Positions 20,590 to 32,615 of a stretch of 64,000 nt of DNA are shown here, piece after piece (position 1 is the stretch's first letter; the number at the start of each line of letters is the position of its first letter). The DNA comes from Chondrosia reniformis. Lineage: Eukaryota > Porifera > Demospongiae > Chondrillida > Chondrillidae. The notes beneath the pieces were generated by a model. That model was not told the DNA's origin. It saw only the letters and a list, made by a program, of their open reading frames with translations, and did no database searches. The position numbers and the translations under genes are program-made. The stretch is from positions 4,520,501 through 4,584,500 of the forward strand of contig OX359193.1 of assembly GCA_947172415.1 (NCBI GenBank), in the 5' to 3' direction.

Positions 20590-21035
20590 AAGGAGTCTGC
20601 AATCGTATCCAAAAGACTGTTGATAGAATCGAAGTTTCCCAAGACATTGGATGAATTCCTCGCTAAGTTGAAAGTAGTTTCTCTGGTAGAAGAGAAGTCC
20701 ATTCCTGCTAGTTGGATCAGGGAACAGCTTGGCTGGCCTACCTTGAAAGAATGGAGAAAGGTACATCTGGCAACAACAGTCTTCAAGTGCCTTAACCACC
20801 TGATCCTGGCTACCTAGCACCACTTCTGACTCCTTCCTCAGTGCACCATCATGACACTCGTGCCTCAGCAAGTGGCAACCTCCACCTACCTCGACCATTA
20901 ACAGACTTTGGTAAAAGGCTCTTGCTTTTCAAGGAACTGAGCTATGGAACTCCCAACCTGAAGAGCTGAAGCAGATCAATTCCCTATCTTCATTAACCTC
21001 CCGTGAATGCACTCACTTCTATTTTGTATAATACC
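20590..21035 (+). pseudogene. CR1/L2-like LINE: RT C-terminus
   Basis: The + strand reads LGWPTLKEWRKVHLATTVFK with CLNHL, then YLAPLLTPSSVHHHDTRA, NLHLPRPLTDFGKRLLLFKG and ELWNSQPEELKQINSL, the conserved C-terminal region of CR1/L2-type reverse transcriptases. A frame slip occurs near 20810. After the frame ends the sequence becomes A+T-rich with an ATAATAATAAAC run near 21085, a plausible LINE 3' terminus. It lies head to head with the endonuclease/RT fragment on the other strand. Confidence 0.7.
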
Positions 21036-21468
21036 ACTCTCAATTATTGTATATAAGCAAACAATTGTACTTTTTATTTATTATAATAATAAACAGTTTT
21101 AAACTTCTAATTTAACTTATTTGATATTTTTCTTTGTGTATTCTAATCGTACTTGCTTTCACTGGGTGCCTTAATAGTAGCCCATTTTGGCTAGTGGCCA
21201 TCCCCTGTTTAAATAAGATACCCATACCCATACCATCACTCCATACTTACTTCACCATGTGCTTCGCAGACCCCAGGAAATGTTTGTGCATCGGGTCTAT
21301 TAGGAGCATTCTAACAGGGTTGAGGTTCAGCAAAACATGGTTTTGACAGCCATACTTGGACTCAAGCTCTCTGTCTTTATTTTAGCCTCTTTTATTTTCT
21401 TCATTGATGAACAATGCTCAGAGTTCATTTTGGACTTTCAGGTTTGTCTATTGAATCATGAGTAATCT
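21036..21468. other. No gene recognised
   Basis: Includes a CCCATACCCATACCAT run near 21220; nothing else recognised. Confidence 0.45.
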
Positions 21469-22035
21469 TTACAGCCAACATAACCAGGAAAGTTTTAAGA
21501 ACCTTGTACACCCTAGGGTAGCAGAGTGGCCAAAAAAACCGCAAGCCTTTCTCCAAGCAGGCAAATTGCAAGCATTGCCAAAAAGAACAAAACGCACCAT
21601 CTGTTGATCTTTCTGTCCATGCACTTTCATTTCAACATCAGTGTAAAAAAGCAATAACTCTTTCACTAGTGGTCTCAGATACTGGTTGATGTCTCTTTCT
21701 GGTTCAGGGGGCCAGGAATAATCCCTAGCAGGGTTACATTGTCCCTTTTGAATTGTTCTTCATAGGGTAAGTTCATAATGGTTATGGTCTCCAACCGAAG
21801 ACTGCGTTAACTTGAATGGTTGAAACCAATCGACCTTTAGCATAACCACATAAACATATGGAGCTGCCAAGCACAGCTTTCCTGCTACAATCTGAAAATC
21901 CTTCCAAAGTTGTCCATCATAAATATCTTGCAGCAATGCATGTCTTCTTGTCCTACTGCGCCAATGTTCACACTTATCATTAACACCAGGATGATTGAGT
22001 ACCCGTTGAAGTGAACACTGCACACCTCTGCACAA
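21469..22035 (-). pseudogene. CACTA/EnSpm-type tnp2 transposase fragment
   Basis: The minus strand from 22035 reads CSLQRVLNHPGVNDKCEHWR, LLQDIYDGQLWKDFQIVAGK and DWFQPFKLTQSSVGD; after a frame slip at about 21760 it continues INQYLRPLVKELLLFYTDVE, MKVHGQKDQQMVRFVLFGN and GFFGHSATLGCTRFL. This is the tnp2-family transposase pattern, including the conserved DWFQPF block and the GHSATLGCTRC-like site (final Cys replaced by Phe here). Both ends are truncated and no CACTA termini were seen. Confidence 0.75.
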
Positions 22036-22804
22036 ACTTCAGACTATAGGTTCATTTTAAAGAAGGATAATAGATCTTTGTTCTGATAGTCTATTTGTAA
22101 GCGCTGCCTTTAATAAGAAAGAGATATGAACGTTTTTACGGCGCCCAAATTTGACGATCTATAAAAGTTAACAAAAGTGTTTTCAAAACATATTTTGGGA
22201 CTTACTGGCAGGAGTCTTTAAAACGCGAAATACAGAATACTGAATATGGAATAGTGGAATTGCAAAACGCGGCGGAATAATGGAATAACGAAAATGGCAG
22301 CCAACTAGAATGGCCTAATGGAAATTCAGCTTAACAATCAATCAACGTCGCCTTTGCTTTACAAAACGTAGACAACGAATGAATCATGATTAAAATACAC
22401 GCTATTAAACATTAAATAATAAGGAAGAGAATCAACGAATTTTGACCAAAATACGCGTTATTAAAGATAAAATAATATGAAAAGGTGTTTAAACTGCTAC
22501 AGAAAGGTGCATCCAGTAAGAGACCACCTATGTGTAAGACATGTTTAGGAATAAACACTAATTACTTCAGACTTTCTGTAAGATAGAAACAATTGTGTAA
22601 AGGGTAGAGACAGAGGGAGGCTCTTCCATTAACTAGCTGGTTTACTAACACCTACATTCACCTTAGGTGAATTTAGTGTCACTCAAATTGTGTATCAACA
22701 CTTGCTGATCAAAGGCAGGAAGACAGGGAACAGTCCATGGATGCTAGGGCCTATATTAGTTCACTACTGCAAAGAATTTCACAACTAAAAACTTCTTTTT
22801 TCCA
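22036..22804. other. No gene recognised
   Basis: A+T-rich DNA; nothing recognisable on either strand. Confidence 0.45.
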
Positions 22805-23724
22805 GTCGCATTGGACTGAGGCGTGGATTGGCCAACATTACCCATCAACCAGGTCTTGTTGACTAAAGATGAAGAGGAATTTCTGGCCAAATTGGAAAGC
22901 CTAAAGTCTATTTGGGATCTGAGAGAAAGATGTGTTTTTGGTTTGGACCATCAGCCATCTTTTCATTCATGGTTCATTCGCAACAAGTCTAAAGACTTTT
23001 GTGAAGGATGTCTCAGAGAGGCCAGGGAGCCTGCTGGACAAGGAGGTCCACTATTACCATACTACAGAAACTTGAATTAATCAATCAACAGTACCCTGAA
23101 GAAAAAGGTTAACTTCACGAAGCAACAATGGCCAACTTTTAATGATACCATGAAAGACTTTGTGGTACAACAGCTGGGTGAAGTAGAAAAAGCAATCGTC
23201 AGTGGTGGAAAATATGAGATCTGTGAACCATATAAGTCTTAGGAAATCACAGATGGTAAAGGGTGGAATATGTCTTAGGAACACTGAAGATTCATCTCCA
23301 GAAATTTCACTGTTGCACTATTTCACTTCCTGCAGCAGCTGCAGCATGTACTGTAAACAAGAAAGGGAAGGCTAAGGCCAAGGTTGCTGCTCTAACAGTG
23401 TCAGCTCAGCAGGCAGTGCAGATGCTTAACCTTCCCCAGGAAACAGTAGAGGGTATTTGGCAAAAGTCAGGACAATTGATCAGCGACCCTCAAGCACTCT
23501 CTAGTATTCCTGGTGGCAGTATACTAGATAGATTTGTACTCTCAACATCTACTTCTCAGCCCCATACTGTGAAGTGCAGATCACTTCCTGACTCTGCTGA
23601 ATGCCATTGTGATGATCGCTGCCTGCACTTTAAATTAATTGGAATATGCTCACACACAGTGGCAGCTGCTCATATCAGTGGAGACCTGGAGAGGTTTCTT
23701 AAGAACATCACAAAGTCCCAATGA
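22805..23724 (+). pseudogene. SWIM zinc-finger protein fragment, probably MULE-transposase derived
   Basis: First frame (22823-23080): EEEFLAKLESLKSIWDLRER, PSFHSWFIRNKSKDFCEGCL, REAREPAGQGGP. After slips comes VNFTKQQWPTFNDTMKDFVV with QQLGEVEKAI, then 23263-23724 with an Ala/Lys-rich segment and CHCDDRCLHFKLIGICSHTV, a CxCx(n)CxH SWIM finger. A FHxWF..KS..F block upstream of SWIM resembles the C-terminal half of MULE-like transposase proteins found in sponge and cnidarian genomes. Two in-frame stops and at least one frameshift make it a pseudogene. The MULE link is inference; the SWIM call is firm. Confidence 0.6.
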
Positions 23725-24090
23725 GCCCCAAACCTCTTCCAGATGGCAAAGCATGGAATGCTTCCTGGTGCATGGATGTCTTTCACGAAGTAAGTCAAAG
23801 TACACAACAATTCCTGTGACTACCACTACCTCACTGGACAAAACAACACAACCAGTACCTATACCGGCAAGCATCCAGCAACAGCCCACCACTACACCAT
23901 CCTCCTTTCCTCAAATTCTATCTCCTCACCTCTTTTCTATCAACTCCTGCATCTGTTTTATACATAAACAGGCACCATATGACTGATCTGCGTGTTTTTA
24001 TGTATTTTCTAATACTTAAGTGAGATTAAACAACCAATATATTGAAGATAAAAAGTGTTAAAAAGGGCCAAATTTAAAACTCTCAGACAC
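23725..24090. other. No gene recognised
   Basis: A short Pro/Thr-rich frame continues to about 23986, probably the degraded tail of the SWIM gene; otherwise nothing. Confidence 0.4.
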
Positions 24091-24285
24091 TACGGTACGT
24101 GCTAAAAGAAACACCTGCACTCGCGAGATTTTAGAGCGCAACACTTGGCGAAAAGAGTGAAATCTCAGAGCACAACTCGGCAACATCTCGCAGACAAACG
24201 AGCGGTACGAAGGGCGAAAGTAATGACAAAAATCGTCACTTTTTAGGTGTTATTGTCAATGCCTTATTACAATTTATAGTAATTT

Positions 24286-25111
24286 GTGGAAAAGAAATTA
24301 TGTCTAGACTTTCTGGCAATCGTAGCGATTCGAAGTGAAAAAGCCTATATGTATGGCCAAATCAAAGAAGCATTGGCTAAAGAATCGATGGAAGCATCGA
24401 TTTCGGCAATTTCTCGATTCCTAAAGAAAAATCAAGAAACGAAATCGTTCAAGGATAGACAAAGGAGTGGAAGACCCAAGTTGCTTATTGCTAAAGAGCG
24501 GCAAATGATAGACCAATGGCTTGCACAGAATGATGAATTATCCACAACAGAATTGCTGAAGTTATTTTAGAAAGCTAGTAAAAAAGTAGATCTACTATTC
24601 AAAGGACAGTAAGAACTGAATTACAGTGGGTATGTTCCAGGCCTAGGTACTGCCAAATGATTACGGATGCCAATAAGCAGAAGAGACTGGAATTTTGTGA
24701 AGATGCTTTAGCCTAAGGAGATACATTTGAAGATGTTGTTTTCACAGATGAAAGCACCATTCAACTATCAAGATACCATACAAAGTGCAGATACAAGAAA
24801 GGTTCTGAACGTCCTCTAAAGCCTTAACCAAAACATCCCTTTAAGGTACATGTGTGGGCAGGGATTTCAAAGGAAGGACCCCCTGAAAGTCCTGATCTGA
24901 ACCCAATCAAAAAGCTTGGGGCCCAATTAAAGGGACATTTATGCAGACAGGTGAAGCCTATGAATCAAGCCGAACTTGTCCAAGGAATAGAAGAATTTTG
25001 GGCAAACAAAATGACACCAGACTTATGCACTAGATACATTAATCACATACATACAGTTATACCTAAAGTCATAGATTGCAAAGGTGGACCACCTGGTGAA
25101 TATTTTTTTGT
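24286..25111 (+). pseudogene. Tc1/mariner transposase, internally deleted
   Basis: The HTH part (24286-24570) reads QIKEALAKESMEASISAISR, KDRQRSGRPKLLIAKERQM. After slips come DANKQKRLEFCEDAL and DVVFTDESTIQL, the first catalytic Asp, then KVHVWAGISKEGP. That runs directly at about 24890 into ESPDLNPIKKLGAQLKGHL, the third catalytic region (Asp in PDLNP), and VIDCKGGPPGEY. The stretch with the second catalytic Asp (about 100 residues) is deleted exactly between the GISKEGP and PESPDLNP blocks. Several stops confirm it is inactive. Confidence 0.85.
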
Positions 25112-25277
25112 ATTTTTATTCACTGTATTAAAGTCATTATTCACTGTATTTAAGTCATTATTAATTAAAATATATCACAGTATCATGGTGTAACAATAAC
25201 TACGTACATGAAATAGTATGCATAATAAATGCATATGTACATGGTATAATCTTAGACTATAAGTTCGAACAGAAAAG

Positions 25278-25919
25278 TTAAAAATACATAGCTCTTCCAT
25301 CTGTGTGCTGCAGTTTGGTGTACCTATTGATTCTGTGACACCACCCATTAATTATATCTTTGCATATCTGCCAAGCAGATGTACGATTTTCACCAAGTGC
25401 AAGGAAGAGGGAAAAACATTTGCTTTCTATAGCATGTAGGAGGTGTGGGTCAATCTGTGCTTTTTTCCTTGAGTTCCACTGCAATTTGAGACTCCTCTCA
25501 AATAATTTGGTAGTTTTAGCCGGATCAATTCTCCTGCTAGCCTAGGCCTGATGGCGTTTGGCTGGATAGCATTCATTGCAATGAGGACTTCTTCATCAGT
25601 GAACACGAAAGAACCAGGTTGGGTATTGCTGGAATTCAGGGATTGATTAAGATGTGTCTAAGGGAACATCTTCAGCAGTTTGTTTTAGTTTCAGTTGATT
25701 CTCTAAAATGGCCACCTTTTATGAAGTCTTTGCATTTCCTCCTGGTATGCTATTCTCTGCACTCTTCAGCTCCACAATTTGGCCAAGTTTGAAAGGGGGC
25801 TTAGCGTTGATGTTGCGCCTGTTTATATCGTACATGACTCTGTCAAACTTTCCCCCAATCCATTTTACAGTGATCCAGTTCTCTATTCTCTTTGCCATAT
25901 TAAGTCTTGTTTTCTCTTG
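25278..25919 (-). pseudogene. Degraded second open frame inside the Tc1 element
   Basis: The minus strand from 25900 reads MAKRIENWITVKWIGGKFDR, VMYDINRRNINAKPPFKLGQ, then after stops and a slip VFTDEEVLIAMNAIQPNAIR and a frame 25484-25278 with KKAQIDPHLLHAIESKCFSL, ENRTSAWQICKDIINGWCHR. It is amino-acid-like in composition over about 600 bp and sits between the transposase and the right TIR in the opposite direction. No family was recognised. It may be an accessory gene, a captured exon set or an older nested element. Confidence 0.35.
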
Positions 25920-26126
25920 ATTCTATAACGTAATACTTCTCGAACGAATGCGCGATAAATATTTTACACCTATTTTTAGCTGTTAGCACTTTTAAAAGCC
26001 TGTCAGGCACTCGCAACTATCCCTCTTTAACTTCACGTTTCGATTACCACTCGTTGCCACTCTTTTCGTCAAGTGCCACACTCTAAAATCTCGCAAGTGC
26101 AGGCGTTTCTTTTGGCGTGTACAGTA

Positions 26127-27240
26127 CGTGTTTAGTCTAGTAGAACTACATTGTATACTTCATTTAAAAGATTACAAAGTATACTATCAAAATTAAAAAG
26201 TCCATTTCGATTCATCCATCTCTTGAGAAGAAAACTGTGAAAATACACTTTCAATACATTGATAAATGCCAATTATTCTTTCATATCTGGGGAAATAAAG
26301 CTCAGATGCCAACAGACTTCTTACTTCTTACTAAATGAGACTCACTGAATTCATTGAAGCTGTATGAGGATCTTCTAACCTAAGGTAGTAGGAGGGGCTA
26401 CCATGTCGAAATCAAAATGACACGAATTTTAGTTCATAGCTGGATTTTTAAACCCGTCTGTACTTCTAAACTTGAATTATTAAAGGAATAAGAAAATCTT
26501 GGGAATTGGAGGCTGTGGTTCCAATTTGACAAGAGGATGGGTATTGTCCAGTTCAACCTCTGACGGAGCAGGGTGCTTAGCCTTCGTGTGGCATCCTGTG
26601 GCTAAATCAGCCTTTCTACGAGCATGGGCTAACCCCCCTGTCTGGTAATTTCACTGCATTACGTCGCACTCTGAGAATATAAATTTACAAGATAGGCTGT
26701 GGCCTAGGTGCACCAGTGGTGCAGAAAACCCTGGGTGGACAAGAATAGGCAATTCCACTGGTGCCTCACAGGTAGATGTACCTGAATGTAATAGACCTTC
26801 TTCGGTCCCTGTGTCGTGCCAACCAAGCTCCTAGACCGAGGAAATGGTTAGGGCCCTAATTGATTGCTACGAGGGACATCGTATGACATACGTATAATAA
26901 AGGCCTTGTATGGCCTTTTATGTCCTTGCGTACAAGTTACAAAATGGTCTCTAACTGATGATTATGCAAATGCATGCATGCAACTGACCGTCAGTATTCT
27001 TAGCTCCCTCACAATGCAAATCAATTCTGCTGTGGTCATTAGCTGAGACCCCTTTAAGACTGGAACCTTTGTTGATATATGGCATGCAGATGCATCATCT
27101 TCAGTCTATAGTAAGGTGTGAAAAGGTAATTGGTAGGCCATGTGTTCTAGCTTGCAACTGAATGATCTGTATCAACTACTACTCTCTTTGCAGTAGTTGA
27201 GTATTTCAAAGCCTGCAACTATATGTACTATTTAAAATAC
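26127..27240. other. No gene recognised
   Basis: From 26380 to 27060 the base composition is more balanced, with GC-richer, unrepeated-looking DNA, but no frame of interest. It could be an ancient non-coding repeat or untranslated sequence. Confidence 0.4.
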
Positions 27241-27249
27241 TGATTATCC

Positions 27250-27385
27250 TAGGGGTCACCTGGATTTCTAACTTGCACTGTGTAGCTAGTACTTGATTGT
27301 AACTTTAATATTACATAGTCACTTGGATCTCTTATAATTGTAACTTGTACTGTGTAGTAGTTGATTGTAATTTTAATATTTTATA
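27250..27385. repeat. Tandem pair of a dispersed repeat unit
   Basis: Two units each contain ACTTG(C/T)ACTGTGTAG followed by TTGATTGTAA and TTTAATATT, about 75 bp apart. The same core (CTTGCACTGTGTAGTACTTG) recurs at 43016-43040, showing an interspersed family. Confidence 0.6.
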
Positions 27386-27989
27386 TATTTGCTAGTATAA
27401 CTTGCACTATACATATAAATATATGTATATATCCATAACATGAAACCATACATGAATCTTGTTATGAAAACAATATAGCAGCCCTAAAAAAGCCTCATAT
27501 TTAACCAATGCAATGCACCTTGTACTCACGGAAAAGCCACTGGACTCGTGTAGCTGTATAAACACACATAAACACATGTATATTATATAATCATGTAACA
27601 TATGAACAATTCTTTCATCTGGCATTTGGATCTGCTGTGCTTCTAAATCTGAAGTTTTCATCGATTGAAGTTGACCCATAGTGGGGATGAGGGTGGAGTC
27701 AATGTGACTTGACTCCATGCATCCTCTTAGTCTATCATGATTAACAGCTGTACATGTATTATATCATAGAAAATATATATTGAAATGCATAACAATCATT
27801 CTACAGAATATTTATCAAGTGTATAGTGATGTCGCCACATTCTTAAACTTGACAGCTTCATACATGATAATTAACACTGAGTTTGTGAAATGACTATGTG
27901 TATAACTAGTATGCAATGAAGCTTAACTGACCTCCTTCAAAAAACACAGAGCAGTGCACATTGCACCGCATGGCATATCCAGGCAATAT

Positions 27990-29192
27990 TCTCAGGTATA
28001 CTTCTATCCTGCAATTAATGCGAATCAAACGTTCATCTATACCATTTTGTATGAGAAGTCCCTGCTTTACTGCTTGCATTCCTTCCTCCTTATATTTCTT
28101 GCCCAAAGCTATAATCCCTTCAATGGCAGAGGATGCTTCTTCAAAGGCCTTGATGGTTTTGGAATAGCCTCTCACACTGATTTACCTTGAGGTGATTTTG
28201 TTAAACTTGACAAATACACATCTGGATGCATACCTGTAGAATACACCTTATACTACTAAAATCATCACATTATGTACATAAAACTCATATAAATAACATA
28301 AATAAAATAATAAAATATACATCTATGCTAATGATTAATGCTTAATTTGCTAATCTGCTATATCACTGTGCACAGATGTAGGCATACCTTTCATTCCTTC
28401 CAATACTGAAATTTGCTGCCAAAAGAATGGTAGAACGTGGCGTCTTGCTCCTATGCCTCAATGTACCACTAGCGGCCTTATTGTACAAATCAATGGTGAG
28501 CTGCTGCACCAGAGCCTGGGAAGTTGGATCATCAATTGCAAGGGGACAGTTGTACTTTGTGCATTCAGCTAATATGTGCTCCCTTGTACATTTACATAAG
28601 AATCGGTTTTTGTGAACCCCCAGGATAGCCAATGCTGATTTGAGAGCTGTGGTCTTATAGCTTCCAAAGGGTCCAAACCCCATGATGACTGGGCAATAAC
28701 CATTCAGGTCACTTAACAGCTGATGATGAAGTGACATGGCTGCTACTCCTAAGAACATTAATGCAGGAGGGAAGTTTTCCCCCATTAATGCCTCCATGTT
28801 CTTTAGCAGACTACACATTCCCAATCGACCAAGTTAGTCTGTTATTTGGCATGCAATGTCTGTTGGGGCTACAGAGCTACCTGAATATATACATATCATG
28901 CATGCATATATATGTATGTATATATAATTAGTCAGATTGAAATAAATCTATACACTTCCATTCAGTTAATTAACAGATCTAAATTTAAAGAGAACTATGT
29001 ATACTACATGTCACAAGTTACTTGAATTTTTTCAGCCGAATTCCGCATTAATCCATCTTGGGTATCCTTGAATAGCAGCGCTGCTTGCCACGGCAGACAT
29101 GGACCAAATCTGCAGAGTGCCCGCGGAGTGTTATGTGGATTCCGGGGGTCTTTTTCCACAGAGAACAGAGACTGTCCAAGTGAAAGGTACAA
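27990..29192 (-). pseudogene. Multi-exon P-loop NTPase gene, two in-frame stops
   Basis: Three exons on the minus strand. 29192-29022 reads GQSLFSVEKDPRNPHNTPRA and LPWQAALLFKDTQDGLMRNS, ending at a GTAACT donor. 28880-28388 has one stop near 28836 and then LLKNMEALMGENFPPALMFL, a Walker A-like MGFGPFGSYKTTALKSAL, LAECTKYNCPLAIDDPTSQ and TPRSTILLAANFSIGRNE. A GTATGC donor joins 28236-27990, RYASRCVFVKFNKIT, a second stop, then GYSKTIKAFEEASSAIEGII and GMQAVKQGLLIQNGIDERL. P-loop Lys-Thr-Thr and the IDDP acidic site fit an ATPase. The family is not identified. More C-terminal exons may lie at 27718-27590. Confidence 0.55.
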
Positions 29193-29199
29193 ACGAATG

Positions 29200-29876
29200 A
29201 AATTCAGAATGAATTCTTTCGAAATGCTTTACAGATTGGCTATAAGACTGTCGGAGTGAAGTGTATGTACGAAATGTTTTGATTGGGACGCTTTTCACAG
29301 AAGGCTATGTACGTAGTTACATAGGTATTTCAGTACAAGTAAACATCAATGAAACACATGCGCCAGTAAAAGTAAAAGTTGTTACATATACCACATGCAA
29401 AGTTAGGAGTTCTCAGTTCCAGTCGAGATCATTGTGCTGTTAAATAAACATTGCACTGTTAAACTAACATTGCGCTGTAAAATAAACATTGCGGTTAACG
29501 ATAAATGAGTGGCTCCTCAATATCTCCAGAACTATGCGGAAGTCTGCGTGTGCATTTTTTCTGCCGCAGGTGCTAGGCGAACGATCCGCAGGAGGCTTAG
29601 CGTTGATCGCAACTTGCTGTTCTGCTATTGGCAGATAACCTACACTGTAAGCTTGTTGAAAAATTCAAGTAACTTCTAACATGTACCGTATATACAGTCA
29701 ACTCCTGATATAACGAACATTAACATCCCGGCATAATTGTTCTATATAAAAGAAGTTCTTTATAACGAAATGTACTTAATTTGTATATAAATATACAAAT
29801 AAACTACTCATCAGTGCAGGATGAATACAGAAAACAGGTGTAGAATGCTTGCAAAATTAAAATTACGTAAAATAGT
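29200..29876. other. No gene recognised
   Basis: Upstream of the P-loop pseudogene; includes three near-repeats of ACATTGC(A/G)CTGTTAAA at 29430-29490. Nothing else identified. Confidence 0.4.
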
Positions 29877-30603
29877 ATCAGGGAGAACTACCTATGTAGG
29901 GATGACATGTTTTTTTCGTTTTCCCCATACATCGGTATAGGAGCAAAATCCCAAAACAGACAGAAAATCGACAAAACAAGGCTATGTATAGACTCTAAAT
30001 AGACCTTAAAGGCAAGCGAATATGTCCTGCTGGCAAGATTGCCATTTTCGTCATCTTCATATTCTTCCTATTCTACTTATTCTTATTCTTCTTTTTCTCC
30101 TTCGCCAGCCATAACTAAAGAACTATATAAGCTTTTGGACTAATTGTTAAACGAAACTATTGCAAATTTTCCGAACTGTATTCTTTTGTAGAAGCAAGAG
30201 CGATAACGCTATTATTGAGTAGGACGATTTTCATTGCCCCAGAGTCAAAGCCTCAATAAATTCGCCATTTTAATGACGTCATAATCAGTTAGATTGCAAA
30301 ACCAAAGTGGTTTAAAATACGAATTCCTAGCTAATGCTCCATAAAAAGTACTGAAACTAGAGAATAATAAAAAAATTCTACAAAAATAGTGAGGATGTAG
30401 GGATGGCACAAAAAGCACAGAAACAAGAAATGGATGTTACACAGTGAACCATTAGCTATACATGAATCCTACTAGTAAGGGTGTTGCATGATTCATGCAT
30501 ATATAGCTAATGCTTCACTGTGTAACATCCCTTTCTTCTTTCTGTGCTTTTTGTGCCATCCCTACATCTTCACTATTTTTGTAGAAAATTTTTAATATTT
30601 CTT
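29877..30603 (-). mobile_element. Palindromic repeat family, copy B
   Basis: Same unit as copy A in reverse orientation: hairpin at 30356-30603, TGACGTCA at 30274-30281 with the adjoining GGCGAA motif, a start ATGGCTGGCGAAGG near 30105 followed by a stop-interrupted acidic frame, and a worn right end (AGGTAGTTCTCCCTGAT). Internal differences show independent decay from copies A, C and D. Confidence 0.8.
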
Positions 30604-30664
30604 GTATTAATGGTAGTTATAATTATAAAAATGGCGGGCGAACCGTGACTGGCGCCTTTTATAA

Positions 30665-32260
30665 AGTTTACCTTTCTTCGTCCCAACCTTCGCACTGAAC
30701 GAGACAAGCGTAACTGCACGCTCTCCCTAGCCACGTGGAATGTTCGAGGGCTGACTTCAACTGAGAAACGACAACAGCTGGGCAGGGACTGTGCTAAATA
30801 TCATCTCGACTTAATATGCCTCCAAGAGACGAAAGTTGCCGTGAATGACGTTATCGAGCTGGCGTCTGGACACAAATTGGTACTCATACAACAGCAGACA
30901 GCCAAGTACAGAGGCCTTGGCTTCGTAATTGCCCCCCCGACTCAAGCCATTTGTCCGCCGATGGTGGTACGTGAGTGATCGCGTAGCTGTCTTATACCTA
31001 GCCATTCCTTGTAGAGACGGTACCTTGTGCCAGTACCGAGTTGTGAATGCTTATGGACCAACGTCTCTGCGAGTCAGAGAGAATCCATCGGTGAGTGATC
31101 AATTCTATGCTGAACTGAATTCTGCCATCAAAGCCCCAGCCCGTTTTCTTGTCTTTGTCTGTGGCGACTTCAATTCGAAGTTGGGCAAGCGTACAACAAG
31201 AGATATCGATGCAGGGTTGGATTCCTGCATGGGAGCACATGGTATGGGGACCCGCAATGATAATGGTGAAGCTCTGGTCAGCTTTATGGCAGTGAACGGG
31301 TTTTTCGCCTGCAACACAGCATTTCAACATGCAAGTCGCCATAAGACAACATGGACAGGCTGGCTCAAAGATCAGAATGCACCACCAGGCTCATCCAAGA
31401 CAATTGCTATCTACACCCAAATTGACTTCGTGCTCTGCAAACAGAATGCTAAGCTAATGCTACAAGATGCCCGAGCATATGGTGGATCTAAAACATGCTC
31501 TGATCATAAGCCAGTGGTGGCACGTCTACGGTTAGACCGTAGATGCCTGGTGTTCAAACAACCCAAGAAGCAACCCTCTAAAATGGCATACGACACCCCT
31601 AAGCTTGTGTCTGACGAGGGTACACGCCTTGCATATCTACTATCTCTCAACGAGCGGATTGGTAGTCTACCCACTTCAAATGACCCTAATGCCAGACTGG
31701 AAAGTGTGCTGAGGTGTGTCAAAGAAGCAGCGTCGGAGACTATTGGAATGACAACCCCCCATCACAGACGATACACCCAAGACCCAGTGGTGGCTAAATT
31801 ATCAACCCAGCAACGTGCACTGCGACTTCAAATTGAAGCTACGGGTGACAGCAAAGATAGAACTAATTGGCGGAGTGAAAGGCGTCGCATCTTGAGGCAG
31901 ATCAACCAAAGACTTCAACATCTAGCTTGCTGTAGAGCAGACACACTGGCATCAGAGATTACATCAACTGATGACTCCCGCAAGATGTTCAGGGCAGTAA
32001 AAGCAGTGAAATCTACACCAAAATCACCACCTTTGTGTATCCACGATCCAGAAGGCAAATTCATTGCGACTGACAAAGCGAAAGCAGACACCATCTGTAA
32101 GTGGTTTGAACAGCAGCCAACCTCCTAGACACCCTAAAAGCTGACATCAAGCACAGAAACCTGAACCTGCGTAACACTATTGACTTAGAAATTCTTAGAA
32201 GGACAGCAGATGACAGAGCAAGGTGGAGGGAAATGAAGAAAGACTGATTACAGCAATAAT
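30665..32260 (+). pseudogene. RTE-like retrotransposon: AP endonuclease, RT deleted
   Basis: The first frame reads LSLATWNVRGLTSTEKRQQL and DLICLQETKVA with the catalytic Glu. A one-base shift in the C run near 30937 moves to the frame 30929-32128, with VVNAYGPTSLRVRENPS, FVCGDFNSKLGKR, TQIDFVLC and SDHKPVVARLRL, the APE-type Asp/Asn and SDH catalytic sites. It continues through the linker (KMFRAVKAVKSTPKSPPLCI) and stops at 32128. Then RTADDRARWREMKKD, a typical RTE C-terminal end, appears at about 32200. The whole reverse transcriptase has been lost between about 32110 and 32140. Confidence 0.8.
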
Positions 32261-32615
32261 AACAATCATTTATGATTTTCTTATTTCTGCTGTAGAAACC
32301 AGTTTAATAATAATAATTAATGGTAGTCAGGGTGGACTTTTCAACTGAAAATTCGTCACAAATACCCTTCTCCTTCCTCCCTTAATCAACTTCGTTCAGT
32401 AACTTTGGTTTAAGATTGATAAATAACGCCGTTTTGGTTTCACACATATATAATTATAAGTTAACACATTTGTTATAATAGAAGTTTGTTTGTTATAAAC
32501 AGAAGGAATTAAATGGACAGGAAACTGTTATCTGACAATCGTTCATTATAACCCAAAAATTCGTTATGAGTGAGTTAGTTATAAGTGGAGTCGACTGTAC
32601 CTCTAAATAGATGCC

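Larger units (their letters stand above)
24091..26126 (+). mobile_element. Tc1/mariner element with long terminal inverted repeats
   Basis: Terminal inverted repeats of at least 70 bp: left from 24091 (TACGGTACGTGC, then AAAAGAAACACCTGCACT), right ending 26126 (its complement TACTGTACACGC, AAAAGAAACGCCTGCACT). Both start at TA, the target used by Tc1/mariner elements, and both include GAGATTTTAGAG and CGAAAAGAGTG. Inside lie a broken Tc1-type transposase on the + strand and a second degraded frame on the - strand. Arms differ at roughly one position in six, so the copy is old. Confidence 0.85.

Noticed and set aside
20296-20898. 200-codon minus ORF spanning 20898-20296 as one gene
   Set aside because: Only the part below about 20580 is a real endonuclease piece; the rest is antisense to the + strand CR1/L2 RT C-terminus.
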